Assembly (NCBI RefSeq): GCF_004153605.1
Contig: NZ_SDSI01000004.1
Coordinates: forward strand, 1 to 64,000
Length of the DNA stretch: 64,000 nt
Direction: 5' to 3'
Origin: Qipengyuania_B thermophila
GTDB lineage: Bacteria > Pseudomonadota > Alphaproteobacteria > Sphingomonadales > Sphingomonadaceae
Part shown: one piece after another, positions 30,445 to 38,716 of the stretch
How positions within the stretch are numbered: position 1 is the first letter of the stretch
Layout: every line of letters starts with the position of its first letter
Notes under the pieces: model-generated
Databases searched by the model: none
What the model was told of the DNA's origin: nothing
The model's input: only the letters and a program-made list of their open reading frames with translations
Position numbers and translations under genes: made by a program

Positions 30445-31620
30445 ATGCTGGACCGTCTCACCGCGCAGCCTGCCGACCCGCTCCTCGCTCTCATCCGTCT
30501 CCACGCGGCCGACGAGCGTCCCGGCAAGATCGATCTCGGCGTCGGCGTCTACCGCGACGAGAGCGGCGCCACACCGGTGTTCCGCGCCGTCAAGGAGGCG
30601 GAAGAGCGCCTGCTGCGCCGTCAGGACAGCAAGAGCTATCTCGGACCCGAAGGAAGCCGGGAGTTCGTCACGGCGCTCAGACCATGGGTGTTCGATGCCG
30701 CCGGCGAGACGGCGCATTGTGTGAGCGGGATGCAGACGCCGGGCGGCACCGGCGCCGTCCGCCTCGCCCTCGCACTGGTGAAGAAGGCCGGCGGCCGCAG
30801 GGTGCTGCTCGGCACCCCGTCCTGGCCGAACCACCGGCAGATCATCGATGACCTGGGGCTGGACGCGGTGGAGTTTGTCCACGTCCATGACGGCGGTGCA
30901 GATGCGGACGGGCTTATGGCGCTGCTGGAAGATTGCACCGCCCGCGATGCGGTCATCCTGCACGGGTGCTGCCACAACCCCACCGGGATCGACTACGACG
31001 CGGCGCAGTGGTCGGCGATCGCGGACGCGCTGGCGCGCACGGGGGTGCTGCCGATCGTCGATGTCGCCTATCAGGGACTTGGCCGCGGCATGCACGAGGA
31101 TCTCGCCGGTCTGCGCGCCGTCCTCGACCGAGTGGATGCGGCGCTCGTGGCCTACAGCTGCGACAAGAATTTCGGCCTTTATCGCGACCGTGTCGGCGCG
31201 CTGTTCGTCGCGGCGAAGGATCAGGACGTGGTGGAGCGTGCCTGCTCCAACGCCAATGCGCTGGCGCGGGCGAACTGGTCCATGCCGCCCGATCATGGCG
31301 CGGCCGCGGCGGCGATCGTGCTTGAAGACGCCGGGCTTGTCCGCATGTGGCAGGACGAACTCGACTCCATGCGGGATCGCATCGCGCGGATGCGGACAGC
31401 GCTTGCCTCCGGCGAGAGCCGGGTGCCGGGCATCGGTCTCGAAGCCGTTGGACAAGGCAACGGTCTGTTCGCCATGCTGCTGCTCGACGCCACGCAGGTC
31501 GAACGGCTGCGCACCGAGCACGCCGTGTACATGGCAGGGTCCGGCCGGATCAATGTGGCCGGGCTGACCGACGCCAAGGTCGACGCGTTCCTGAGCGCGC
31601 TCGAACAGGTCTGTCGCTGA
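30445..31620 (+). CDS. Aromatic/aspartate aminotransferase (class I, PLP-dependent)
   Basis: A 391-residue class I aminotransferase of the AspC/TyrB subgroup. It moves amino groups between aspartate or aromatic amino acids and 2-oxo acids. Visible features: KIDLGVGVYRDESGATPVFRAVKEAE, SYLGPEGSREF, GGTGAVRLAL, HGCCHNPTGIDYD, DVAYQGLGRG, the PLP lysine in YSCDKNFGLYRDRVGAL, and FAMLLLDATQVERLRTEHAVYMAGSGRINVAGL near the end with the substrate-binding Arg. The ATG follows AAGGAGCATCC. Whether it prefers aromatic or acidic substrates cannot be read from the sequence. It converges with ribE. Confidence 0.9.
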   Translation: MLDRLTAQPADPLLALIRLHAADERPGKIDLGVGVYRDESGATPVFRAVKEAEERLLRRQDSKSYLGPEGSREFVTALRPWVFDAAGETAHCVSGMQTPGGTGAVRLALALVKKAGGRRVLLGTPSWPNHRQIIDDLGLDAVEFVHVHDGGADADGLMALLEDCTARDAVILHGCCHNPTGIDYDAAQWSAIADALARTGVLPIVDVAYQGLGRGMHEDLAGLRAVLDRVDAALVAYSCDKNFGLYRDRVGALFVAAKDQDVVERACSNANALARANWSMPPDHGAAAAAIVLEDAGLVRMWQDELDSMRDRIARMRTALASGESRVPGIGLEAVGQGNGLFAMLLLDATQVERLRTEHAVYMAGSGRINVAGLTDAKVDAFLSALEQVCR

Positions 31621-31657
31621 GGAGGCGGCTGTCCCTACAGCGCCACGGCGCGCCGGG

Positions 31658-32275
31658 TCAGCCGCGCAGCGCCTCCAGCCGTTGCAGGTAGCGCGCGAGC
31701 ACGTCGATCTCGAGATTGACGTCGTCGCCGGCGGCCACAGCGCCGAGCGTGGTGACGCTGGCGGTGTGCGGAATGATGTTGAGGGCGACGTGCACCCGGC
31801 CGTCGGCTTGATCCTCGACCCGGTTGACGGTGAGCGAAACCCCGTCGACGGTGATCGACCCCTTGGTTGCGATGAAGGGGGCAAGGCTTGCGGGTGCGAC
31901 CACGAGGAGGGCCAGCGAGCCGCCTGCGGGACGGGCCTCGGCGACCTGCCCGACCCCGTCCACGTGTCCGGTCACGATGTGGCCCCCCAGCTCGTCCCCG
32001 ACCTTCAGCGCCGGTTCCAGATTGATTCGCCGCCCGGGCTGCCACTGCGACGCGGCTGTCCGCGCGAGGGTTTCCGCCGACACATCCACCGCGAACCACC
32101 CTTCGCCGCCATCCACGCCGCGCTCCACCACCGTCAGGCAGACGCCCGAACACGCGATGGAGGCGCCGATGGCAAGCGCCGCAGGGTCGAGCGGAGAAGC
32201 GATGCGCACGCGCAGGTCGCCGCGTTCCTCCACACCGCTCACGGTGCCCACAGCGGTGACAAGGCCGGTAAACAT
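31658..32275 (-). CDS. ribE: Riboflavin synthase, alpha chain
   Basis: A 205-residue riboflavin synthase, which turns two molecules of 6,7-dimethyl-8-ribityllumazine into riboflavin. It consists of two lumazine-binding repeats. The first has MFTGLVTAVGTV, IACSGVCLTVVERG and WFAVDVSAETLART; the second has GDELGGHIVTGHVDGVGQ, KGSITVDGVSLTVN and LNIIPHTASVTTLG. The ATG at 32275 overlaps the ribD stop by one base (TGATG), so the two genes are coupled. The length is normal. Confidence 0.95.
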   Translation of the reverse strand: MFTGLVTAVGTVSGVEERGDLRVRIASPLDPAALAIGASIACSGVCLTVVERGVDGGEGWFAVDVSAETLARTAASQWQPGRRINLEPALKVGDELGGHIVTGHVDGVGQVAEARPAGGSLALLVVAPASLAPFIATKGSITVDGVSLTVNRVEDQADGRVHVALNIIPHTASVTTLGAVAAGDDVNLEIDVLARYLQRLEALRG

Positions 32276-33258
32276 CAGCTCGGCTCCTTCCGGATACGCT
32301 CGTAGGACTCGAAACGGTCGGTGCCAAGCTGCCGGGTCACTGTGCAGGCCCAGCGGCCATGGATGGCGGCGAGATCTTCGATGCCGAGATCCGCGACTCC
32401 GCCACGCCCGGCGCCGAGCAGCGCGGGTGCGCGGTAGATGTCCAGCTGATCCACAAGGTCTGCCTCGAGGAACGCGGCGGCGGTGCGCGCTCCGCCTTCG
32501 ACATAGAGATACTGGCAGTCCGCCAGCGTGCCGATGGCCGCAGGTTCGGGCAGCGCCGTGACGCCTGCGGGCGCCGCTGCCCGTGTCAGCACAACCCGCA
32601 CGGGCGAGAGGTGCTCCAGCCCTGCGAGCCGGACGTCGAGCGCGGGATTGTCCGTGCGCCATGTGGCGGCCCCGACCAGAATGGCATCCTGACGGGCGCG
32701 CTGGGCATGCACGTGCCGCCGGGCCGCTTTTCCGGTGATCCACCGGCTCGTTCCGTCCGGCAGGGCAATCCGCCCGTCCAGGGTCATGGCGAGTTTGAGG
32801 GTCACGTAGGGTCGCCCGAAGGCGGCACGGGTGAGATAGCCGGCAAGGCTGCGCCGGGACGCGTCGCAGCGAAGCCGATCCACGCGCACGCCCGCGCGGC
32901 GCAGCATCTGCGCCCCGGCGCCCGCAGTGCGGGGATCGGGATCCTCCACCGCAAACACCACCCGGGCCACCCTCGCCTCCGCCACCAGGCGGGCGCAGGC
33001 CGGACCGCGCGCCGAGCGGTGGGCACATGGCTCGAGCGTTACGTAAAGCGTGGCGCCGGCGGCGTTCCCCCCGGCCTCGGCCAGCGCCGCCGCCTCGGCA
33101 TGCGGGCGGCCGCCGCTTTGGGTCCAGCCGCGGCCGAGCACGATCCCGCCGGCACTGACGAGGACGGCACCCACCGCCGGATTAGGACGGCTCAACGGCC
33201 GGGCACGCTCCGCCAGCCGTGCGGCCAGGGCGAGCCAGCGCGCATCCTCAGCGGGCAG
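32275..33258 (-). CDS. ribD: Bifunctional deaminase/reductase RibD with a probable CTG start
   Basis: RibD deaminates and then reduces the pyrimidine intermediate in riboflavin synthesis. The deaminase domain has SRPNPAVGAVLVS, the zinc ligands in RPHAEAAAL and LEPCAHRSARGPACARL, and EDPDPRTAGAG. The reductase domain begins YVTLKLAMTLDGRIAL and has the SRWITG motif. A start at the TTG at 33195 would remove the first helix of the fold. Upstream, in frame, are residues that match the family (AEDARWLALAARLAERARP) but no ATG, GTG or TTG before a stop. The CTG at 33256-33258 is the best candidate, giving about 327 residues. It overlaps the end of the membrane protein gene by 11 bases, so coupled re-initiation is plausible. 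Confidence 0.85.
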   Translation of the reverse strand: MPAEDARWLALAARLAERARPLSRPNPAVGAVLVSAGGIVLGRGWTQSGGRPHAEAAALAEAGGNAAGATLYVTLEPCAHRSARGPACARLVAEARVARVVFAVEDPDPRTAGAGAQMLRRAGVRVDRLRCDASRRSLAGYLTRAAFGRPYVTLKLAMTLDGRIALPDGTSRWITGKAARRHVHAQRARQDAILVGAATWRTDNPALDVRLAGLEHLSPVRVVLTRAAAPAGVTALPEPAAIGTLADCQYLYVEGGARTAAAFLEADLVDQLDIYRAPALLGAGRGGVADLGIEDLAAIHGRWACTVTRQLGTDRFESYERIRKEPS

Positions 33259-33700
33259 ATGCCGTGTCCGTAGCCGGGTTCAGGGCGCGCGTTGCCCCGG
33301 TCTGCCGGGCGTCTTCGGCCGCTGCTTCCTCCGCGCGGATCCGCGCTTCCATCGCATCGACGTCGAGACCGGTTGCGCGGCCGAGCGAGCGGTAGATGGC
33401 CTTGCGCTCCTCCACCCGCTGCTCCTCCAGCCGCCGCAGCGCGTCCTGCACACGCTGGTTTTCGGCAATGGCGGCGGCGATCTCCTCCTCCGTCCGGTCG
33501 GGAGCGAAGCTGGTGACGTAGGTGATTTCGGGCCGCGCAGGCTCGGCATACATCGTGGCCGGAGCAAAGATGTAGAGCATCGTCCCCGTCAGCATCGCCG
33601 AGGCGGCAAGGATCGGCCAGCGCAGCGGGTCCGGGCGCCGGAACACGCGCCAGAAATCGGCAAGCCCGCCGCGCGGATCATATCGACTGATCATGCCCAT
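33248..33700 (-). CDS. Single-pass membrane protein of unknown function, ribD-linked
   Basis: A 150-residue protein. After MGMISRYDPRGGLADFWRVFRRPDPLRW comes one membrane helix (PILAASAMLTGTMLYIFAP), followed by a periplasmic Glu/Ala/Arg-rich coiled-coil (TEEEIAAAIAENQRVQDALRRLEEQRVEERKAIYRSLG). The N-terminus should face the cytoplasm. The type is conserved in sphingomonads as far as I can recall, without a known role. The ATG at 33700 gives a proper pre-helix region. It overlaps ribD by 11 bases and lies 72 bases downstream of the YgjP-like peptidase gene, all on the minus strand. Confidence 0.65.
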   Translation of the reverse strand: MGMISRYDPRGGLADFWRVFRRPDPLRWPILAASAMLTGTMLYIFAPATMYAEPARPEITYVTSFAPDRTEEEIAAAIAENQRVQDALRRLEEQRVEERKAIYRSLGRATGLDVDAMEARIRAEEAAAEDARQTGATRALNPATDTASAR

Positions 33701-33772
33701 CGCAGGCAAACTAGGGTGCCGCGCGGCTCCCGCCAAGCCCGCAGCCATCGCCGCTCCGTGCAACGGAGGCGC

Positions 33773-34501
33773 TCAGCCCAGCGTGAACAGCGAGCGGCCG
33801 TGTGCCTGAAGCCATGCGTTCGCGTCCGCGACGCTGCCCTCGAACAGCGAGTCGAGACATGCGCGGAACGCGGGCGAGTGATCGAAATGCAGAAGATGCG
33901 CGACCTCGTGGGCGACGACGGCCCGCCGCACCGCAGGCGGTGCCTGCACCAGCCGCCAGTTCAGCCGGATCGTTCCGTCGGCGGCGCACGATCCCCACCG
34001 CCGCCGCGCGCGAGAGAGACGCACCGGCGCGGCTGCCAGGGACCGCTTGCGGCAGAAGTGGGCCGCGTCGCCTGTCATGATGCGGAGCGCCGTCTCCATG
34101 AGCCATCGCCGGACTCTGTCGGCAGCGTGCGCTCGCGGACCGCCCAGCCGCAGCGCGCCGTCCGCAAGGACAGGCTGCCGGGGCCGGCCCGCGGACCAGT
34201 CAACCGGCGTCCGCGTGCCGTGGAGCAGGATCCATCCGCGCGCGACCGGATCGCACACGCCGGGCGTGGCGAGGGACTGGCGCGCCAGCCAGTCGGCGCG
34301 GCTGCGGGCGAAAGCCAGCGCCTCGGCCGCCGCCGCTCCGGGCGGAAGCGTGACTTGGACGCAGGCGCCGTCCGGCCCGAGCCGCAGGATCATGCGGCGG
34401 GCACGGGCATGGCGGCGCAGGGTGAGCGGCAGGAGGCGTCCGGCGACCTCGACGGCGAGAGGTTCGGCCTGTCTAACCGCTCTGCCGGACCAGGTCGGCA
34501 T
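33773..34501 (-). CDS. YgjP/SprT-type zinc metallopeptidase (DUF45)
   Basis: A 242-residue soluble protein of the YgjP-like metal-dependent hydrolase family. The N-terminal half is beta-rich (LPLTLRRHARARRMILRLGPDG). The C-terminal half has RRRWGSCAADGTIRLNWRLVQAPP and the zinc motif HEVAH in VVAHEVAHLLHFDHSPAF, with a downstream His as the third ligand. The ATG at 34501 shares its first base with the last base of the YcgN gene stop region, so the two are coupled. The biological substrate is not known for the family. Confidence 0.85.
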   Translation of the reverse strand: MPTWSGRAVRQAEPLAVEVAGRLLPLTLRRHARARRMILRLGPDGACVQVTLPPGAAAAEALAFARSRADWLARQSLATPGVCDPVARGWILLHGTRTPVDWSAGRPRQPVLADGALRLGGPRAHAADRVRRWLMETALRIMTGDAAHFCRKRSLAAAPVRLSRARRRWGSCAADGTIRLNWRLVQAPPAVRRAVVAHEVAHLLHFDHSPAFRACLDSLFEGSVADANAWLQAHGRSLFTLG

Positions 34502-34950
34502 CAGGCCGGCGTGGCCGCCGCGTCGGGCCAGTCGCACACGTGATGCTCGAGCGGGCCGGCCTCGGATTCGCTGATGACGCGCCCGATGACCGACGCGCCC
34601 GCGCGCCGCACCGCGTCACGGTCGCCGCAGACGAGGTGATGCCATGGCGGCAGAGGTTGTCCCGCCGCCCGCAGCCGGTAGGCGCAGCTGGCGGGAAGCC
34701 ACGTCACGTCCTCGACGATGCGCAGGGTGAGGCGCAGGCAGTCGGGAACATGGGTGCGGCGGTTGGCATAGTCGCCGCACCGGGCGGTGCGGCGGTCGAG
34801 CAGCGCGCAGGCAACGTTGGTCTCGAGGATCTCGCCCGTGTCTTCATCCTCAAGCTTGTGCAGACAGCACCGTCCGCACCCGTCGCACAGCGCCTCCCAT
34901 TCGGCCGTGCTCAGCGCGCCGAGCGGAAGCTCCCAGAACCGCTCCCTCAC
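34501..34950 (-). CDS. YcgN-family cysteine cluster protein (UPF0260)
   Basis: A 149-residue protein with a cysteine pattern of the YcgN/YkgJ type that probably binds an iron-sulfur or zinc centre: ALCDGCGRCCLHKLED, then ACALLDRRTARCGDYANR, VPDCLRLT, LPASCAYR, LVCGD and VCDWP. It starts at a GTG (34948-34950), and the stop TGA of the SCO gene overlaps this start by two bases. No ATG preserves the conserved N-terminus (RERFWELPLGALSTAEWE). A general role in metal handling is suspected but not established. Confidence 0.88.
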   Translation of the reverse strand: MRERFWELPLGALSTAEWEALCDGCGRCCLHKLEDEDTGEILETNVACALLDRRTARCGDYANRRTHVPDCLRLTLRIVEDVTWLPASCAYRLRAAGQPLPPWHHLVCGDRDAVRRAGASVIGRVISESEAGPLEHHVCDWPDAAATPA

Positions 34951-35561
34951 CGGACCCAGCGCGCCAGCTCGTCGGCGATCGCCTCGGCCCCGCGGTCCGT
35001 CGGCAGGGTGGCGATCGGCTCCCCGTCGGGTCCGAACAGGTAGACGATGTTGGAATGGTTCATCAGGTACCCGCCGCCCGGCGAGTCCGGTCCGCGGCTG
35101 TAGAAGACGGCGAACCGCTTCGCCGCCTGTGCCACCTGTTCGGGCGTGCCGGTCAGGCCGAGAAGGTTCGGGGAAAAGGCGTCGGTGAACTCGCGCAGCA
35201 CCTCGGGCGTGTCGCGTTCCGGGTCGATGGTGATGAAGATTGGCTGCACCCGCGCGGCGCGGGCGGGCTGCTCCGCGGCGAACAGATCCAGCCCGCGCAT
35301 CGTGCGCTGCATGTCGGTGGGACAGACATCCGGGCAGAAGGCGTAGCCGAAATAGACGATGCGGTACCGGCCAGCGAAGTCGTTCCAGCGCACCGTGCGC
35401 CCGTTCTCGTCGGTCAGCGTGAAGTCCCCCCCGATGGCCGCCCCGGCAAGCGGCGGGTCGCCGGCGGGCGCGGGCGTGCACCCCCAGGTCGCGGCGAGCA
35501 GGAGAAGCGGCGCGGCGGCCCGGCAGACCCGGGCGAGGCGGAAGGTTGACGGTTGCGGCAT
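34947..35561 (-). CDS. SCO1/SenC-family copper chaperone lipoprotein
   Basis: A 204-residue periplasmic thioredoxin-fold protein of the SCO family, which delivers copper to the CuA centre of cytochrome c oxidase. It has a lipoprotein signal (LLLLAATWGC), the copper-binding CPDVC in YFGYAFCPDVCPTDM, and the conserved His in LMNHSNIVYLFGPDG. FITIDPERDTPEVLREF is also typical. I chose the ATG at 35561 with a GGAG site six bases upstream. The next gene (YcgN) overlaps its stop, so the two are co-expressed. Confidence 0.92.
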   Translation of the reverse strand: MPQPSTFRLARVCRAAAPLLLLAATWGCTPAPAGDPPLAGAAIGGDFTLTDENGRTVRWNDFAGRYRIVYFGYAFCPDVCPTDMQRTMRGLDLFAAEQPARAARVQPIFITIDPERDTPEVLREFTDAFSPNLLGLTGTPEQVAQAAKRFAVFYSRGPDSPGGGYLMNHSNIVYLFGPDGEPIATLPTDRGAEAIADELARWVR

Positions 35562-35641
35562 GGCTCTCCAGTTCATGGTCTGCTAAGCGGGCACCCGCAA
35601 GTGCAAAGGCGGGTGACGGTGGCGGCGGAGACGATGGACCG

Positions 35642-36256
35642 ATGCGCAAGTGTGCGGTGAACCTGCTTGGAGGCGTTCTGGCGGCATGTGTGCTGTCCGG
35701 CAGCCCCCTCCACGCGCAGCAACTTTCCGAGGGAGTGACCTTTCTCAAGGCCGTGCGCGAGCGCGACGGCGCGGCGGTGCAGCAGGTGCTGCAGCGGCCC
35801 GGGACGACCCTTGTCAACACCCGCGATCTGACCACCGGACAGACGGCGCTGCACATCGTGACCGAGCGGCGCGACCTCACCTGGCTGCGCGTCCTGACAC
35901 GTGCGGGAGCCAATCCGAACATCGCCGACCGGCGCGGGGTGACGCCGCTGCAGATTGCCACCGGGCTTGGCTTCGTGGAAGGCGCCGCGGCGCTGCTTCA
36001 GGCCGGGGCGCAGGTGGACGCCACCAACCGCACCGGAGAGACGCCGCTGATCACCGCCGTTCACCAGAACGACGTCGACATGGTGCGGCTGTTGCTCAGT
36101 CACGGGGCGAAGCCAGACCGGTCCGACAACTCCGGGCGCACGGCGCTCGACTACGCGCGTCTCGCCGGCAGCCGCAGCACCCTCGTGCAGGAGTTCGACC
36201 GCGCCCGGCGCGAGCAGGCTGCGGCGTCGGCCGGCCGCTACGGACCGGGCAGCTGA
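35642..36256 (+). CDS. Secreted ankyrin-repeat protein
   Basis: A 204-residue protein with a signal peptide (RKCAVNLLGGVLAACVLSGSPLHAQ) and about four ankyrin repeats: TTGQTALHIVTERRDLTWLRVLTRAGANPN, RRGVTPLQIATGLGFVEGAAALL, RTGETPLITAVHQNDVDMVRLLL and NSGRTALDYARLAG. It is probably periplasmic and mediates protein contacts. The signal includes a cysteine (AACVLSG), but the cleavage motif LHAQ is typical of signal peptidase I. It diverges from the SCO gene and precedes the COQ9 gene by four bases. Confidence 0.85.
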   Translation: MRKCAVNLLGGVLAACVLSGSPLHAQQLSEGVTFLKAVRERDGAAVQQVLQRPGTTLVNTRDLTTGQTALHIVTERRDLTWLRVLTRAGANPNIADRRGVTPLQIATGLGFVEGAAALLQAGAQVDATNRTGETPLITAVHQNDVDMVRLLLSHGAKPDRSDNSGRTALDYARLAGSRSTLVQEFDRARREQAAASAGRYGPGS

Positions 36257-36260
36257 GCGG

Positions 36261-36959
36261 ATGGCGGGCGAGGATGACGGCGGGCCGGGCCGCGACGGGA
36301 CGCAGGCCGCTCACGACCTGACGCTGGACGAGCTGCGCGAGCGGCTCGCCTCGGCACTCGCCGACGCGGCGGTGTTCGATGGCTGGTCGCGTGCAGCGGT
36401 GCGGATGGCGGCCGAGAGCGAAGGCGTCGACCCCGATGTGGCGGATCTCGCCTATGACGGCGACCGGATGCTGATGATCGAAAGCTGGATCGCCAGTGTC
36501 GATGCCGCGATGGTCGCGGCGCACCCGCCGGGCAGTTTCGACGGGGTCAAGGTGCGTGAACGGATCCGGCGCCTTGTTCTGTTCCGGCTGGAGCAGGTGC
36601 GGATGCGGGAGGAAGCGGTCCGGCGGGCGATGGCGATCATGGCGATGCCGCAGAACGCCGCCCGCGCCCTGCGCACCGCATGGCACAGCGCCGACCTGAT
36701 GTGGCGTCTGGCCGGCGACACGGCCACCGACTGGAACCATTACAGCAAGCGCGCGATCCTCGCCGGTCTCTACTCTGCCGTGCTGACGGTGTTCATCAAC
36801 GACCGCAGCGAGCAGAACCGCGACACGCACGCCTTTCTCGACCGCCGCCTGGACGGTGTCATGCGCTTCGAGCGGCTCAAGGCGTCCTTCACCCGGCCGC
36901 GGCGCGAGAGGTTCAGCCTGCTGCGCCTAGCCGGACGTCTGCGTTATCCGGAGCGCTGA
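36261..36959 (+). CDS. COQ9-family ubiquinone biosynthesis protein
   Basis: A 232-residue COQ9 homologue, a lipid-binding TetR-like fold protein that assists the ubiquinone hydroxylation steps. It has an N-terminal helical part (LDELRERLASALADAAVFDGWSRAAVRMAAESEGVD) and a C-terminal COQ9 domain (AMPQNAARALRTAWHSADLMWRLAGDTATDWNHYSKRAILAGLYSAVLTVFINDRS, with the conserved W-x-x-A-D and DWNHYSKR). The ATG is four bases after the ankyrin gene stop, so they are likely an operon. The protein should be peripheral to the inner membrane. Confidence 0.92.
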   Translation: MAGEDDGGPGRDGTQAAHDLTLDELRERLASALADAAVFDGWSRAAVRMAAESEGVDPDVADLAYDGDRMLMIESWIASVDAAMVAAHPPGSFDGVKVRERIRRLVLFRLEQVRMREEAVRRAMAIMAMPQNAARALRTAWHSADLMWRLAGDTATDWNHYSKRAILAGLYSAVLTVFINDRSEQNRDTHAFLDRRLDGVMRFERLKASFTRPRRERFSLLRLAGRLRYPER

Positions 36960-37108
36960 TCCATCCACCCGCGGCGGCGTTGCGCGCTGCCGCGCGCCGG
37001 GTTGCTTGTGGCGCCGGCGCGGGACTGCGGTTAAGAGGATTGTTGCATGACGATCGCGCCCGGCCGGGCGCAGCATTTCCGCTCCCATGCGGCACGAGAG
37101 GACGACGA

Positions 37109-37609
37109 ATGGCAGGCAGCGTGAACAAGGTGATCCTGATCGGCAATCTGGGCGCCGATCCGGAGGTGAAGAGTTTCCAGAACGGCGGCCGCATCGCCAA
37201 TCTGCGCATCGCCACGTCCGAGAGCTGGAAGGACAGAGCCACCGGGGAGCGCAAGGAGCGCACCGAGTGGCACAATGTGGTGCTCCAGTCCGACGGCCTT
37301 GTCGGCGTGGCCGAGCGCTACCTGCGCAAGGGTTCGAAGGTCTACATCGAAGGCTCCCTGCGCACCCGCAAGTGGCAGGACCAGTCCGGCAACGACCGCT
37401 ACACCACCGAAGTGAGTGTCGGCGGCATGGGCGGCGTGCTGACGATGCTCGACGGGCGCGGTGATGGCGGCGGACAGCGCGGCGGCGAGTGGAGCGGGGG
37501 CAGCGGGGAAGGCAGCGGCCGTTCCAGCTGGAGCAAGGGCGCGGACAGCCCGCCCGCACCGGCGGGCGGGGCGACCTACGACGACCTGGACGACGACATT
37601 CCGTTCTGA
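37109..37609 (+). CDS. ssb: Single-stranded DNA-binding protein (chromosomal)
   Basis: A 166-residue SSB. The OB fold is at residues 1-110 (SVNKVILIGNLGADPEVKSF, RIANLRIATSESW, ERTEWHNVVLQSDGLVGVAERYLRKGSKVYIEGSLRTRKW). A Gly/Ser-rich flexible linker follows, and the protein ends with the canonical tip DDDIPF, which recruits replication and repair partners. This is the housekeeping copy, in contrast to the island SSB at 10799-11188. The ATG at 37109 follows GAGAGGACGACGA. Confidence 0.96.
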   Translation: MAGSVNKVILIGNLGADPEVKSFQNGGRIANLRIATSESWKDRATGERKERTEWHNVVLQSDGLVGVAERYLRKGSKVYIEGSLRTRKWQDQSGNDRYTTEVSVGGMGGVLTMLDGRGDGGGQRGGEWSGGSGEGSGRSSWSKGADSPPAPAGGATYDDLDDDIPF

Positions 37610-37663
37610 TCTGCCGGACCCGTCTCGGCGGCTTGTTCTGACCCGCGCCTTGTGCTTACTTCA

Positions 37664-37671
37664 TTAACCAT
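37664..37671 (+). promoter_or_regulatory. Possible CtrA half-site upstream of the GDSL gene
   Basis: TTAACCAT lies 25 bases before the ATG of the secreted hydrolase, within CTTCATTAACCATAAG. CtrA of alphaproteobacteria binds TTAA-N7-TTAA and half-sites of the form TTAACCAT. Only one half is present, so this is tentative. Confidence 0.3.
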
Positions 37672-37696
37672 AAGAAAACGCACAAGGGGACAGGAC

Positions 37697-38686
37697 ATGA
37701 GGAAGGCGATTGCGGCTGTCGTCGGCGCGCTGGCGCTGTTTGCGGGAGGTCCGGGGGCAGCGCAGACGGCGCCACCCGTGCGGACACCGGGGATCACCTC
37801 CCTGACGGTCTTCGGGGACAGCCTCGTTGATGCCGGGAACGTCAACGCGCTCAATCCCGCGATTCCCAACCCGGCGCTCGGCTATTTCCAGGGGCGGTTC
37901 ACCAACGGCTACAACTACAACGACCTGCTCAGCATCGCCCTGTTCGGCGAGCCGACAACGGCGTCGCTGCGCGGCGGCACGAACTTCGCCTTCGGAGGCG
38001 CCCGGGCCACCACGACGTCGAACGTCCCGGACCTCGTTGAGCAGCTGGGGCTGTTCGGCGCCTATCTGGCCGGAGGCGGACGGGTCGATCCGACTGGACT
38101 GTTCATCCTCAACTTCGGCGGGAACGATGTCTTTGCCGCCATTCCGCCCGGCGCTCCGGCCGGGTACACGAGCGACAGCGCCTTCCTGCTGGACGCGGCG
38201 CGCACCTATGCCGGTGCCGTGCAGACGCTGAACGATCTTGGCGCGCGCACCATTCTCGTCACCGGCTTTCCCAACGCGACGCCTCCGGGCCTTGCCTTCG
38301 CGCAGGAGGCCGAGATCCTGCTGCTGAGCGAGCTGAGCCGCCTCAGCCTGTCACCGGATACCCGGCTGCTGACGTTCAGCTACCTCGATTTCTTCGGCCG
38401 GCTGGCGGCCGATCCGACGCAGTTCGGCCTGCCCGCCAATCTCAACCTGTCGACGACCTGCATCCAGGCGCGGGCGCAGCCGGACTGCACCGGCTTCTTC
38501 TCGTTCGACGGAACCCATCCCACCGCCGCCGTCCACCAGGCCGTCTTTCAGGACATGCAGCGGCAGTTCGGCTTTTCGGCCGCGGTGCCGGAGCCGCAGA
38601 CCTGGATGCTCCTGCTGCTCGGCTTCGGGGCGATCGGCGCCATGATGCGGCGCCGGTCCGGGGAAAGGGCGCCGCAGCCTGCCTGA
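37697..38686 (+). CDS. Secreted SGNH/GDSL hydrolase with PEP-CTERM anchor
   Basis: A 329-residue secreted esterase/lipase of the GDSL family. The signal peptide is MRKAIAAVVGALALFAGGPGAAQ. Catalytic blocks: FGDSLVDAGN (nucleophile Ser), RGGTNFAFGGAR, LNFGGNDVF and SFDGTHPTAAVH (Asp-x-x-His pair). The C-terminus is a PEP-CTERM tag: VPEPQTWMLLLLGFGAIGAMMRRR, that is, PEP motif, membrane helix and Arg cluster, which is processed by an exosortase system in exopolysaccharide-producing bacteria. The exosortase is not in the window. It is probably a single-gene unit, with a possible CtrA half-site upstream. Confidence 0.88.
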   Translation: MRKAIAAVVGALALFAGGPGAAQTAPPVRTPGITSLTVFGDSLVDAGNVNALNPAIPNPALGYFQGRFTNGYNYNDLLSIALFGEPTTASLRGGTNFAFGGARATTTSNVPDLVEQLGLFGAYLAGGGRVDPTGLFILNFGGNDVFAAIPPGAPAGYTSDSAFLLDAARTYAGAVQTLNDLGARTILVTGFPNATPPGLAFAQEAEILLLSELSRLSLSPDTRLLTFSYLDFFGRLAADPTQFGLPANLNLSTTCIQARAQPDCTGFFSFDGTHPTAAVHQAVFQDMQRQFGFSAAVPEPQTWMLLLLGFGAIGAMMRRRSGERAPQPA

Positions 38687-38716
38687 GCACGCGACCGCGT
38701 CCGGCGCCGGCGCCGC

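Noticed and set aside
31658..33028. A 456-residue minus-strand frame suggesting a fused riboflavin protein
   Set aside because: Only its last 205 residues are riboflavin synthase. The rest is an out-of-frame reading of ribD.
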